A stretch of DNA of 64,000 nucleotides from Bradyrhizobium sp. Ce-3. GTDB lineage: Bacteria; Pseudomonadota; Alphaproteobacteria; Rhizobiales; Xanthobacteraceae. How positions within the stretch are numbered: the stretch's first letter is position 1; each line of letters opens with the position of its first letter. This document shows, piece by piece, positions 44,304 to 52,882 of the stretch. The stretch is from the NCBI RefSeq assembly GCF_022835695.1, contig NZ_BQUV01000005.1, forward strand, positions 372,001-436,000. The letters are read 5' to 3'. A program made the position numbers and the translations under genes. The notes below the pieces were generated by a model that saw only the letters and a program-made list of their open reading frames with translations, searched no databases and was not told the origin of the DNA.

Positions 44304-44496
44304 CAAAGTCGTCTCCGGGGATTTCCGCGACTATAGGCCAAAAACCGGCGGTCAAGGCAAGGGGGCAAGCAAGGGTCAAGGCAAGGCCAAGGCGCGGGAA
44401 AATCAGGCAAACTTGCTGCCGATCGGCGGCCGGGCTAGGACAGGGCATGGTCTCGTTTTTGATCGTCTCATTCGTATCAATCGCTGGCGCTGCAAG

Positions 44497-45294
44497 ATGA
44501 CGCCGGTCGCGCTCACCATTGCCGGCTCGGATTCCTCGGGCGGGGCGGGCATCCAGGCCGACCTCAAGAGCTTTGCCGCGCTCGGGGTTTATGGTGCCTC
44601 CGCGATCACGGCGCTGACCGCGCAGAACACGACGGGGGTCAGCGGCATCCATCCGGTGCCGGCTTCGTTCGTCACGGCGCAGATCGATGCGGTGTTCTCC
44701 GACCTCAATGTCGGCGCGGTGAAGATCGGCATGGTGGCGCAGGCCGAGACCATCGCGGCGATTGCCGATGGGCTGAAGCGCTGGGCGCCGCGCCACATCG
44801 TACTGGATCCGGTGATGGTCGCAACATCGGGCGATCGGCTGCTGGCGGCCGAGGCCGTCGATGCGCTGAAGACCATGCTGTTTCCGCTGGCCTCGCTGAT
44901 CACGCCGAACCTGCCGGAAGCCGCCGCACTGCTCAACGAGCCGGTCGCCTCGAGCGAGGCCGATGTCGCGCGACAGGGCGCGCGATTGCTGGCGATGGGA
45001 TGCCGCGCGGTGCTGGTCAAGGGCGGCCATGGGGATGGTGCCGAGAGCATCGACCATCTGATCGATGGTGCGCGCAGCATCGCACTCGCGGCGCCGCGGA
45101 TTGCCACTGCGAACACGCATGGCACAGGTTGCTCGCTGTCGTCGGCGATCGCGGCGGGACTCGCCAAAGGCGAGGCGCTGGAGACCGCCGTGCGCAACGC
45201 CAAGGCCTGGATCACGGAAGCGATCGCCGCGGCCGATCGCTTCGCCGTCGGACACGGCCACGGGCCGGTGCATCACTTCCACAAATACTATTGA
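44497..45294 (+). CDS. thiD: Hydroxymethylpyrimidine/phosphomethylpyrimidine kinase
   Basis: The start at [20 protein letters not shown] gives 265 residues, the usual length; the frame is open 75 codons upstream but that part is low-complexity intergenic sequence. Motifs are [38 protein letters not shown], and the ATP-site [14 protein letters not shown]. It phosphorylates HMP and HMP-phosphate to HMP-diphosphate for thiamine synthesis. No other thi gene and no TPP-riboswitch-like leader is visible. A palindromic repeat element follows 6 bases after the stop. Confidence 0.95.
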   Translation: MTPVALTIAGSDSSGGAGIQADLKSFAALGVYGASAITALTAQNTTGVSGIHPVPASFVTAQIDAVFSDLNVGAVKIGMVAQAETIAAIADGLKRWAPRHIVLDPVMVATSGDRLLAAEAVDALKTMLFPLASLITPNLPEAAALLNEPVASSEADVARQGARLLAMGCRAVLVKGGHGDGAESIDHLIDGARSIALAAPRIATANTHGTGCSLSSAIAAGLAKGEALETAVRNAKAWITEAIAAADRFAVGHGHGPVHHFHKYY

Positions 45295-45300
45295 GGCCCT

Positions 45301-45389
45301 CGTAGCCCGGATGAAGCGCAGCGAAATCCGGGGCTGACCTACCCGCGGACGCAGAACCCCGGATTGCGCTTCGCTTCATCCGGGCTACG
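45301..45389. repeat. Palindromic intergenic repeat, copy 1
   Basis: Two 33-base arms (45301-45333 and 45357-45389) pair at all but two positions around a 23-base loop. Each arm starts or ends with CGTAGCCCGGATGAAGCG or its complement. It is homologous to the element at 56935-57020. It lies just after thiD, within the 319-base gap 45295-45613; the remainder of the gap holds only a short AT-rich patch around a GTTAAC and no clear promoter. Confidence 0.85.
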
Positions 45390-45613
45390 TATTTAACGCT
45401 CCGCGCATCCAACCGCTTCGTCGTTCCCCCGCGACATGCCGGCAACACAACCCCCGTTCCGCACAACCGCGACCGCCGATGTCGCCAGATTGTCGCACGC
45501 CCCTGTTATCCGCATTGGAGGGGCGTGCTGCTGATTCTCGTTAACGGTTTGTGAGGCCTAGGGTCGCGGGGATCGTCATCGCCTTGTCACAGAAATCTGT
45601 TAGGTGCACAGGC

Positions 45614-46426
45614 ATGGGAAGTGACTCCTTGAGTGAAGAAAGCCCTGAGCGGCGCTTTCGCACTTTGTTTATCTCCGATGTCCATCTCGGAGCCCGCGGT
45701 TCGCAAGCCGACCGCCTGCTGGACTTCCTCCGCTCTCACGATGCCGACACGATCTACCTCGTTGGTGATATCGTCGACGGCTGGGCGTTGAAGTCGAACT
45801 GGTACTGGCCGCAGACCCACAACGATTTCGTGCAGAAGATGCTGCGCAAGGCGCGCAAGGGCGCCAAGGTGATCTACGTCCCGGGCAACCACGACGAGTT
45901 CCTGCGCAAATATTACGGCACCCATTTCGGCGGCATCGATGTGGTGGAGAACACCGTCCACACCGGCGCCGACGGCAAGCGCTACCTCGTGATCCACGGC
46001 GACATCTTCGATCTCGTGGTGCAGAACGCGCGCTGGCTCGCCCATCTCGGCGACAAGGCCTACGACTTCGCGATCCAGATGAATCGCTTCGTCAACTTCT
46101 TCCGCAAGATGTTCGGCGTGCCGTACTGGTCGCTGTCGCAATGGGCCAAGCTGAAGGTCAAGAAGGCGGTGAACTACATCGGCGCCTTCGAGGCGACGCT
46201 GGCCGGCGAGGCGCGGCGTCACGGCTGCGACGGCGTGATCTGCGGCCATATCCACTACGCGACGATTCATGACGAGCACGGCATCCGCTACATGAATTGC
46301 GGCGACTGGGTCGAGAGCTGCACGGCGCTCGCCGAGCATGAGGACGGCAGCTTCGAAATCATCACCTGGACCGACCCGGTGCGCCGGATCGCGCCAGTTC
46401 CGCGAGTGACGGCACGCGCTGCATGA
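45614..46426 (+). CDS. LpxH-like calcineurin-type metallophosphoesterase
   Basis: From MGSDSLSEESPERRF the protein has 270 residues; an earlier in-frame ATG lacks support. Metal-binding motifs run in order: FISDVHLG (DxH), LVGDIVDG (GD), VPGNHDEF (GNHD), VIHGDIFD and CGHIHYA (GHxH). COG2908-type enzymes include UDP-2,3-diacylglucosamine diphosphatase, but alphaproteobacteria generally use LpxI for that step, so another phospho-lipid or nucleotide-sugar substrate is possible. The stop overlaps the next start (ATGA), so it is translationally coupled to a glycosyltransferase. Confidence 0.85.
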   Translation: MGSDSLSEESPERRFRTLFISDVHLGARGSQADRLLDFLRSHDADTIYLVGDIVDGWALKSNWYWPQTHNDFVQKMLRKARKGAKVIYVPGNHDEFLRKYYGTHFGGIDVVENTVHTGADGKRYLVIHGDIFDLVVQNARWLAHLGDKAYDFAIQMNRFVNFFRKMFGVPYWSLSQWAKLKVKKAVNYIGAFEATLAGEARRHGCDGVICGHIHYATIHDEHGIRYMNCGDWVESCTALAEHEDGSFEIITWTDPVRRIAPVPRVTARAA

Positions 46427-47514
46427 CGCATATCCTGGTCGCGACCGATGCGTGGCATCCCCAGGTCAACGGGGTTGTCCGCACGCTGACCATGATGGCA
46501 CAGGCGGCGAAATCGCTCGGCGTCGAGGTGAGCTTCCTGACGCCGGACGAGTTTCGCACCTTCGCGATGCCGAGCTATCGCGATCTCCGGCTGGCGCTGC
46601 CGTACCAGGCCAAGGTCGCGAGCCTGATCGAGGCCGCCAAGCCCGACAGCATCCATATCGCGACCGAAGGCCCGATCGGGCTTTCGGTGCGCCGTTATTG
46701 CCGCAAGCACGGCCTGCCGTTCACGACGAGCTTCCATACCCGCTTCCCCGAATATGTGTCGGCACGGACGCCGGTTCCGGAAGCCTGGGTCTGGCGCGCG
46801 CTGCGCTGGTTCCACAAGCCGAGCCGGGCCGTGATGGCCGCCACCCCGGCGCTGGCCGCCGAGCTGCGTCAGCGCGGCTTCCGCAATGTGGTGCTGTGGT
46901 CGCGCGGCGTCGATACCGCGCTGTTCCATCCGCGCGATGTCGATCTCTGCCTGCCGCAGCCGGTATATCTCAGCGTCGGCCGGGTCGCGGTGGAGAAGAA
47001 CCTCGAGGCGTTCCTTGATCTCGATCTGCCGGGCACCAAGGTCGTGGTCGGCGACGGCCCGGCGCGGGCGGCGCTGGAGCGGAGATATCCCGAGGCCGTG
47101 TTCCTCGGCGCCCGCCACGGGGAAGAATTGGCCGAAATCTATGCTGCGGCCGATGTGTTCGTTTTCCCCAGCCGCACCGATACGTTCGGTCTGGTGCTGC
47201 TCGAGGCGCTGGCCAGCGGCCTGCCGGTTGCCGCCTTTCCGGTCACCGGTCCCCGCGACGTGATCGGCGCTGCCCCCGTCGGCGTGCTCGACGACGATCT
47301 GCACCACGCCTGCCTGGAGGCGCTTGGCATTCCCCGGCAGGCCTGCGTCAATTTCGCTGCGCTCCACACCTGGCAGGCGTCAGCCCGGGTGTTCATCGAT
47401 CGCTGCATGAATGTCCGCCCCGCTCCGCCGGATGGCGAGGGGGAGGTGTTCGAATTCGGTGCCGAAGAGCATCATTTTGCCGTCTTGCCGGCACCTCAGC
47501 CAAACTCACGCTAA
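46423..47514 (+). CDS. GT4-family glycosyltransferase, glycolipid type
   Basis: A 363-residue GT-B enzyme. ILVATDAWHPQVNGVVRTL is the acceptor-side start typical of MgtA/PimB/SqdX-like enzymes, and FTTSFHTRFPEYVS follows. The donor domain begins VYLSVGRVAVEKNLEAFL and holds FVFPSRTDTFGLVLLEALAS, with the EX7E-type region. Relatives in Rhizobiales glycosylate diacylglycerol or mannosylate lipids. It is coupled to the metallophosphoesterase upstream by a 4-base overlap, so they probably act on the same lipid. The acceptor is not known. Confidence 0.85.
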   Translation: MTHILVATDAWHPQVNGVVRTLTMMAQAAKSLGVEVSFLTPDEFRTFAMPSYRDLRLALPYQAKVASLIEAAKPDSIHIATEGPIGLSVRRYCRKHGLPFTTSFHTRFPEYVSARTPVPEAWVWRALRWFHKPSRAVMAATPALAAELRQRGFRNVVLWSRGVDTALFHPRDVDLCLPQPVYLSVGRVAVEKNLEAFLDLDLPGTKVVVGDGPARAALERRYPEAVFLGARHGEELAEIYAAADVFVFPSRTDTFGLVLLEALASGLPVAAFPVTGPRDVIGAAPVGVLDDDLHHACLEALGIPRQACVNFAALHTWQASARVFIDRCMNVRPAPPDGEGEVFEFGAEEHHFAVLPAPQPNSR

Positions 47515-47555
47515 AGCGTCTTGCCGGGCCGCGTCCCGCCGCGATACAATTGGGG

Positions 47556-48545
47556 ATGACGGACACCCCTCTCAATCCACCCGTCGCTGTCGCGGACATT
47601 GATGCCGCCGCGAGGGTGGTCGCGCCGTTCGCGGTGCGCACGCCGCTCCTGACCTTCCCCGTTCTCAACGAACGCGTCGGCAGCCGGGTTTTCCTCAAGC
47701 CCGAGATGCTGCAGCGGACCGGATCGTTCAAGTTCCGCGGCGCCTTCAACAAGCTCGCCTCAATACCGCAGGACAAGCGCAGCGGCGGCGTTGTCGCGTT
47801 CTCCTCGGGCAACCACGCCCAGGGCGTCGCCGCCGCGGCCAAGATCCTCAACATGCAGGCGACCATCGTGATGCCTGCGGACTCCCCGCTCACCAAGCGC
47901 GAGCGGACCAAGTCCTATGGCGCCGAGGTGGTGCTGTACGACCGCGATCGCGACGACCGTGCGGCGATCGCGAGCGGCATCGCCAGCAAGCGTGGCGCGA
48001 CGTTGGTGCCTCCCTATGACGATCCCCTGGTGATAGCAGGCCAGGGCACCGCCGGCCGCGAGATCGCCGAGGACATGGCGGCGCTCGGGCTCGTGCCCGA
48101 TATCGTCGTGGCGCCGGCTTCCGGCGGCGGCCTGATCGCGGGCGTCGCCACCGCGGTGAAGGCAAAATATCCGCAGGCCCAGGTGATCGTCGCCGAGCCC
48201 GCCGGCTATGACGATCACGCTTTGTCGCTCAAGGTCGGCCATCGAGAAGCGCATGCGGTTGCGCCGCGCACCATCTGCGATGCGCTGATGGCGATGATGC
48301 CGGGTGAGCTCACCTTTGCCATCAACAGCAAGCTGCTCGCGAACGGCGTCAGCGCCACCGATGACGAGGTCGGTGCAGCCGTTGCCTTTGCCTATCGCGA
48401 ACTGAAGCTCGTGGTCGAGCCGGGCGGCGCAATCGGTCTTGCCGCGCTGCTGGCGGGTCGGATCGACGCCAAAGGCAAGAACGTCGTCATCGTGCTCTCG
48501 GGCGGCAATGTCGACGCCGACCTGTTCGCGAAGCTCGTCGCCTGA
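47556..48545 (+). CDS. Threonine/serine dehydratase (PLP fold type II)
   Basis: The ATG at 47556 (MTDTPLNPPVAVADID) gives 329 residues. FLKPEMLQRTGSFKFRGAFN holds the Schiff-base lysine (SFKFRGA), SSGNHAQGVA binds substrate, and APASGGGLIAGV is the glycine loop for PLP phosphate. There is no C-terminal ACT regulatory domain, so it is the short, catabolic or racemase-like type. It deaminates threonine to 2-oxobutyrate or serine to pyruvate. It has a weak ribosome-binding site and a terminator 20 bases after the stop. Confidence 0.9.
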   Translation: MTDTPLNPPVAVADIDAAARVVAPFAVRTPLLTFPVLNERVGSRVFLKPEMLQRTGSFKFRGAFNKLASIPQDKRSGGVVAFSSGNHAQGVAAAAKILNMQATIVMPADSPLTKRERTKSYGAEVVLYDRDRDDRAAIASGIASKRGATLVPPYDDPLVIAGQGTAGREIAEDMAALGLVPDIVVAPASGGGLIAGVATAVKAKYPQAQVIVAEPAGYDDHALSLKVGHREAHAVAPRTICDALMAMMPGELTFAINSKLLANGVSATDDEVGAAVAFAYRELKLVVEPGGAIGLAALLAGRIDAKGKNVVIVLSGGNVDADLFAKLVA

Positions 48546-48563
48546 GGTCGGGGTTTTGAAACG

Positions 48564-48598
48564 AAACGGGGCAGGGCGGCGATCGCTCTGCCCGTTTT
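48564..48598 (+). terminator. Rho-independent terminator after threonine dehydratase
   Basis: GGGCAGGGCG pairs with CGCTCTGCCC with one G-T pair, followed by GTTTTC. It lies in the 73-base gap between convergent genes and may also help stop the caspase-like gene on the minus strand. Confidence 0.7.
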
Positions 48599-48618
48599 CG
48601 TTGTGTGGCGTGGGCCGG

Positions 48619-50178
48619 TCAGTGCCTGAAGCCGCCATGATGGCCGCCGCTTATTCCACCGAAATGCGAAACTGATGGAGTTGAGTGGAAGGCGGTGTGG
48701 CTGCCGCCAAATCTTGTCCGGTTGACTTGTGTGCTCTGCCGCTCGGCGCGGACATGCCGCCGGCCGTTGTCTTTCATGATCGGGCCTGAAGCGTTCTTGC
48801 CGGCATTCGCCGCAGGAAGGCTCGCAACCTTGCCGTTGCCAACAGAGTTCGGCATGCCGACCGGCTTCGCTCCGGGCGCCGGCATGGTCACGATCTTGCC
48901 GACGGAGCCCTGCACGGCGGCATTGATCGGGCGGAAGGGCTGACGAATTGACAGCCGCGTGAACTGCATCAGCGGGATTGCTTTCGGCTGCACCTGCAGT
49001 CTCAACGCCTGTTGCGCGTAAGGGCTGCTGCCGAAATTGTCGTGGAAGGTCTTGTAGGCGAACGGCGTGTTGGCCAGCACCGCTCTGTGCCAGGCCGCGA
49101 CCTGCAGCCAGTTGGTCAGCAAGAAGCGAATGCGGTCGCACAGCGGATCACGCGGGTAGAGCCGGATGAATTCCTCATAATAATCCGGCCGCCCCTCGGA
49201 CAGCACGAAGTCATAGGCCTGGCGCACCGAGCGGTTCGGCAGGTTCGACGCCATCTGCACCACCCGGCCATCTGCCGGCGCACGGGTCGAAGCGACGGCG
49301 GTGTCGCCGAAGAAATAGAAATCGGAGGTCAGCGACGAGCTTTCCCACGGCGTCTGCCGGCCGTCGGTCGTCGAGTTGACCTCGAGGCGAACGCGCTTGA
49401 ACAGCTGCTCGATCGGCAGATTGGGCTCGCGCGCCAGGCGCAGGAAGGCGTTGGTGTAGGGGCTGTGGCCGTTGCTGCCATCCTGCGCCTCCATGCCGGG
49501 TGCGGTCGAATAGCCGACGATCGAGCCGCTCGGCGCGTCGACCACGGCAAGGCCGCGGCCGGCGTCGTTGACGTTCGGAAACGGGTTGTTGCGGCAGGCA
49601 TCGAGCACCACGATGCGCATCCGGCTCGGGATGGTCTCGAGCGTGCCCATCACGTCGACGAGGCGCACCGCATTGCCGTCGAGATCGGCGGGCGTCGCGA
49701 TCCTGGCGTCGACCGGGATCAGATAATTCTCACCGGCGAGCTGCACGCCATGGCCGGCGTAGTAAATCATCGCGACCGTGCCGGGGCCGCGCGCCGCAAC
49801 CTTGTCGGAGAAGTCCTGCAGCACCTTGACCATGTCGATTTGCCTGAGGTCGGTCGCGGAAATCACCTCGAAGCCGGCCGCGTTCAGCAGCTCGGCCATC
49901 GACTGCGCGTCATTGCCGGGATTGGCGAGTTTTGGTGCGCTCTGATAGTTGGCATTGCCGATCACCAGCGCAACGCGCTGCTCGGGACCGCGGAGCGTGC
50001 CTGGCGTCGTGGCAGCTGATGTCGCCGGTGAAGCGGATTGATTGATGGACGGCGTCGTCGTTGGCATTGCATTGCCGACTGTGATGTCGCTGGTCTCGGC
50101 AAATCCGGGGCTGGGCGCACCGAGGCCAAACAGTGCAAGCAATGCGGCCGATATCATCATGGATGTCAGGCGGACCAT
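48619..50178 (-). CDS. Secreted caspase-like (peptidase C14) protein
   Basis: A 519-residue protein with a signal peptide (MISAALLALFGLGAPSPGFA, starting from the seventh residue). A caspase domain spans residues about 65-300: RVALVIGNANYQ opens it, MIYYAGHGVQLAGENYLIPV holds the catalytic histidine, and VVLDACRNNPFPN the catalytic cysteine. The remaining 200 residues include a helical region near residues 315-390 and a low-complexity tail ending in HFGGISGGHHGGFRH. Such proteins are common in Bradyrhizobium, and their targets are unknown. It would act in the periplasm or outside the cell. A metacaspase-like Arg/Lys preference is plausible only. Confidence 0.88.
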   Translation of the reverse strand: MVRLTSMMISAALLALFGLGAPSPGFAETSDITVGNAMPTTTPSINQSASPATSAATTPGTLRGPEQRVALVIGNANYQSAPKLANPGNDAQSMAELLNAAGFEVISATDLRQIDMVKVLQDFSDKVAARGPGTVAMIYYAGHGVQLAGENYLIPVDARIATPADLDGNAVRLVDVMGTLETIPSRMRIVVLDACRNNPFPNVNDAGRGLAVVDAPSGSIVGYSTAPGMEAQDGSNGHSPYTNAFLRLAREPNLPIEQLFKRVRLEVNSTTDGRQTPWESSSLTSDFYFFGDTAVASTRAPADGRVVQMASNLPNRSVRQAYDFVLSEGRPDYYEEFIRLYPRDPLCDRIRFLLTNWLQVAAWHRAVLANTPFAYKTFHDNFGSSPYAQQALRLQVQPKAIPLMQFTRLSIRQPFRPINAAVQGSVGKIVTMPAPGAKPVGMPNSVGNGKVASLPAANAGKNASGPIMKDNGRRHVRAERQSTQVNRTRFGGSHTAFHSTPSVSHFGGISGGHHGGFRH

Positions 50179-50317
50179 CGCGCGCTCCCAAAGGTTGGTC
50201 CCGGTGCGGGACCGGTCGCGGGGAGGCTAGGCGCAGATGGCGGCGCGGTACGTGAGTTGAGTCACATTGCGCCGGTGGTCAATGCGAGACGCATACGGAG
50301 CGCACGCACGATCGCCG

Positions 50318-51607
50318 TTACGAGAAGAATGCGATTCTCTCGGCCTGGCTCATGCGGCGGATCGGCGCGAGCGGATCGTTGGCCGCGGCACTCGGCTTCT
50401 TCAGAAGGCCACTGGCGATGATGGTCGAGCCGAGCGAGATCTCAGCTGCAGGCGTAGCAGCCTCAGCGGCGGGCGGCAGAGGTGCCGGCACGGCTGCCGG
50501 CGCGACGTCAATCAGCGCTGCAGCCATCGGCTGGGGCTCGACCTTGACCTCGACCGTCGGTGCGGGCTCGGGCTGAATGGCCGGCGCATCCATCTCCGGC
50601 TCGGCCGCCATCGCCTCGGCAACCCGCAGCTCCTCGGCGGCGCGCATTTCCTCGGCGATCGCCTCGTCGTCGACCGGATCGGGCGCGCCCATCTCCATCG
50701 CGATGAGGTCGAGCACCGCCTCGTCCTGGGCGTCAGCGGCGGCCTCGGTGACGCGGGCGAGCTCGGCTGCCTCGGCTTCGGCCAGCGCGGCCTCCGCCTT
50801 GAGCCATGCATCGTTCGGCTCCGGCATGGTGGCTGTGGCAGCCTCAATGCTCGGCGTTGGGGCAGGCATCGCGGCTTCTTCGGAGGGCGGCGTTGCAACG
50901 GCCTCCTGAGGCGGCGCCGGCGGCGTGGCGGCGATCGTCGCGTCGGACGGTGCGCGCTCGGCGGCAGCGCTCTCGGCCACCGGCGGCGGCGAGGGGGCAG
51001 CAGCGGCCGGCTCCGCGACCGGCGCTTCAGCCACGGCCGGTTCGGCCGCGGCCGCCCTGTCGGGATCGAATTCGCTGAGCCGGCGAGCCAGCGCGGCGAA
51101 GGCGTTATCCAGCACGACCTTGGCGTCGTCCACCGAGACCTCGGCGGCCCCGGCCTCGATCGCGCTGGCCTGCGAATCGATGATGTCGCAGATCCGGCCG
51201 TCATTGCCGATCTCGCGCAGCCGCCAGGAGATTTCCCGGATCACCCGCACGCCCTTGCGCACCGGCGCGAGGCTCTGCTCGAAGCTGACGCCGTCGAGCG
51301 CCGCGATGGCGGAGGCCTGGGCGGCCTCGATCGCGCCGCGCAGGGCGGCCAGCGCCTGCGCCAGCTGCTCGTCCCGGATCGCGTCTGCGGCAGCCTGCCG
51401 CTGCGCGCTGAGGCTTTCCTCGATCCGCGCCACCGCATCGAGCACCATGCGCGTATCGGCATTGCGGTTGCGCTTGGCGTACTCGCCGAGGAACCAGCGG
51501 CCCCGCGAGGTCTCCATGAAGGCCGCGCTGATCGCGGCATAGTCCTCCTCGCTCGGCAGGGCCGCGCGGGCGGATATCGGCGACAGGGCGAATGCTTCTT
51601 CGGCCAT
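50318..51607 (-). CDS. Uncharacterised Ala/Pro/Glu-rich protein with conserved N-terminal helix region
   Basis: The start at MAEEAFALSPISARAA has GGAGAG seven bases upstream, giving 429 residues. Residues about 20-180 are helical and look conserved (ETSRGRWFLGEYAKRNRNAD is the most striking part). Residues about 190-290 are an Ala/Pro-rich disordered linker. Residues about 290-360 are acidic helix, followed by another Pro/Ala stretch and a short C-terminal motif, PLAPIRRMSQAERIAFFS. I do not recognise a named family. The two ordered ends joined by disordered linkers suggest a cytoplasmic scaffold or adaptor. It is transcribed alone, convergent with nothing and divergent from an MFS gene. Confidence 0.75.
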   Translation of the reverse strand: MAEEAFALSPISARAALPSEEDYAAISAAFMETSRGRWFLGEYAKRNRNADTRMVLDAVARIEESLSAQRQAAADAIRDEQLAQALAALRGAIEAAQASAIAALDGVSFEQSLAPVRKGVRVIREISWRLREIGNDGRICDIIDSQASAIEAGAAEVSVDDAKVVLDNAFAALARRLSEFDPDRAAAAEPAVAEAPVAEPAAAAPSPPPVAESAAAERAPSDATIAATPPAPPQEAVATPPSEEAAMPAPTPSIEAATATMPEPNDAWLKAEAALAEAEAAELARVTEAAADAQDEAVLDLIAMEMGAPDPVDDEAIAEEMRAAEELRVAEAMAAEPEMDAPAIQPEPAPTVEVKVEPQPMAAALIDVAPAAVPAPLPPAAEAATPAAEISLGSTIIASGLLKKPSAAANDPLAPIRRMSQAERIAFFS

Positions 51608-51682
51608 CACAATCTCTCCGCGCAAATCACTGCGCGTTACGCTAACGATCAACACGATATCGCGCGAATCGCAATTGAATTG

Positions 51683-52882
51683 ATGTCTTCCGAATCACAA
51701 ATCCCCATTGCAGCAAAAGTTGCAGCGCGGCGATTCGCGCGCAGCCTTGCGGCATTCTATGCCACGACGTTCGGCATGACCGGGGTCCATCTGCCGTTCT
51801 TCACGGTCTGGCTGAAGGCGATCGGGATCGATGCCACCTGGATCGGCATCATTACCGCGGTGCCGCCGGTGACGCGCTTCACCGTGCTGCCGCTGGTCAC
51901 GGCTGCGGCGGAACGGCGGCAGATGCTGCGCGGCGCGATCATCGCCACCGGCTTCGCCACGGCACTCGGTTTTGCCGTGATCGGCACCCAGCACCAGCCG
52001 TTCGTGCTGCTTATCGTCTATGCGCTGACCTGCTGCGTCTGGACGCCGATGGTGCCGCTCACCGACGCCTATGCGCTGCGCGGCGTCAGGCAATTCGGCC
52101 TCAACTACGGACCGCTGCGGCTGTGGGGCTCGGCGGCCTTTGCGGTCTGCGCACTCGTGAGCGGGTTCCTGCTGCGCTATGTCGCGGAGGTCGATCTGAT
52201 CTGGATCATCACGGCCGTGACCGTGCTCGGCGCGCTGGTCGGACTGACCTTGCGGCCGCTGGGCCGCCCGACGGCCGCGCACGCGCCGACCGCCGGCGCG
52301 CCCAAACTGCTGCGCAATCCGACCTTCCTCGCCATCATCGTATCCTCGGCGCTGATCCAGGGCAGCCACGGCGCCTACTACATCTTCGCATCGATCGCCT
52401 GGCAGCAGGCCGGCTTCAGCGGCCTGACCATCGCGGTGCTCTGGGTGCTCGGCGTGATCGCCGAGATCGTGTTGTTTGCGGCCTCGCCGCGCTTCACGCT
52501 GCCGTCGGCGGTGCTGGTGATGATCGCGGCTGCCAGCGCCGTGGCGCGGTGGGCGATCACCGCGCTGGAGCCGCCGCTTGCGGTGCTCGCCGTGGTCCAG
52601 CTCGGACATGGCTTGAGCTTCGGCCTGACGCAGGTCGGCATCATGGGCCTGATGGTGCAGCACGTCCCGGTTCACGTGATGGCACGCGCGCAGGGCTATC
52701 TCACCGCCTGCGGCGGCATCGTCGCGAGCACCACGGCGATCGTCAGCGGCATGGTCTATGCGCGCTTCGGGCTCGGCGTCTACGACATGATGGCCGCGAT
52801 GGCGGCGACCGGCGGGCTGGTGATGTGGCTGTCGCGCAAGCGACTAACGCTTCATCCCCAGAGCGCGGCATCCGGTGGATAG
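51683..52882 (+). CDS. MFS transporter (phenylpropionate permease / HcaT-like subfamily)
   Basis: The ATG at 51683 gives 399 residues; the frame is open for over 1.4 kb upstream, but that part is antisense to the Ala/Pro-rich gene and is not protein-like. About 12 helices are visible. FYATTFGMTGVHLPFFTVWL is the typical first helix, and NYGPLRLWGSAAFAVCALVSG (split across residues about 137-157) and a late LGHGLSFGLTQVGIMGL match the MFS_1-like nucleoside/phenylpropionate subfamily. The substrate cannot be told. The 3' end overlaps the convergent epimerase gene by 31 bases. Confidence 0.85.
   Translation: MSSESQIPIAAKVAARRFARSLAAFYATTFGMTGVHLPFFTVWLKAIGIDATWIGIITAVPPVTRFTVLPLVTAAAERRQMLRGAIIATGFATALGFAVIGTQHQPFVLLIVYALTCCVWTPMVPLTDAYALRGVRQFGLNYGPLRLWGSAAFAVCALVSGFLLRYVAEVDLIWIITAVTVLGALVGLTLRPLGRPTAAHAPTAGAPKLLRNPTFLAIIVSSALIQGSHGAYYIFASIAWQQAGFSGLTIAVLWVLGVIAEIVLFAASPRFTLPSAVLVMIAAASAVARWAITALEPPLAVLAVVQLGHGLSFGLTQVGIMGLMVQHVPVHVMARAQGYLTACGGIVASTTAIVSGMVYARFGLGVYDMMAAMAATGGLVMWLSRKRLTLHPQSAASGG

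Noticed and set aside
50267-51682. Long 5' extension of the MFS reading frame
   Set aside because: It is antisense to the Ala/Pro-rich gene and lacks membrane-protein character; the MFS fold begins at the ATG at 51683.
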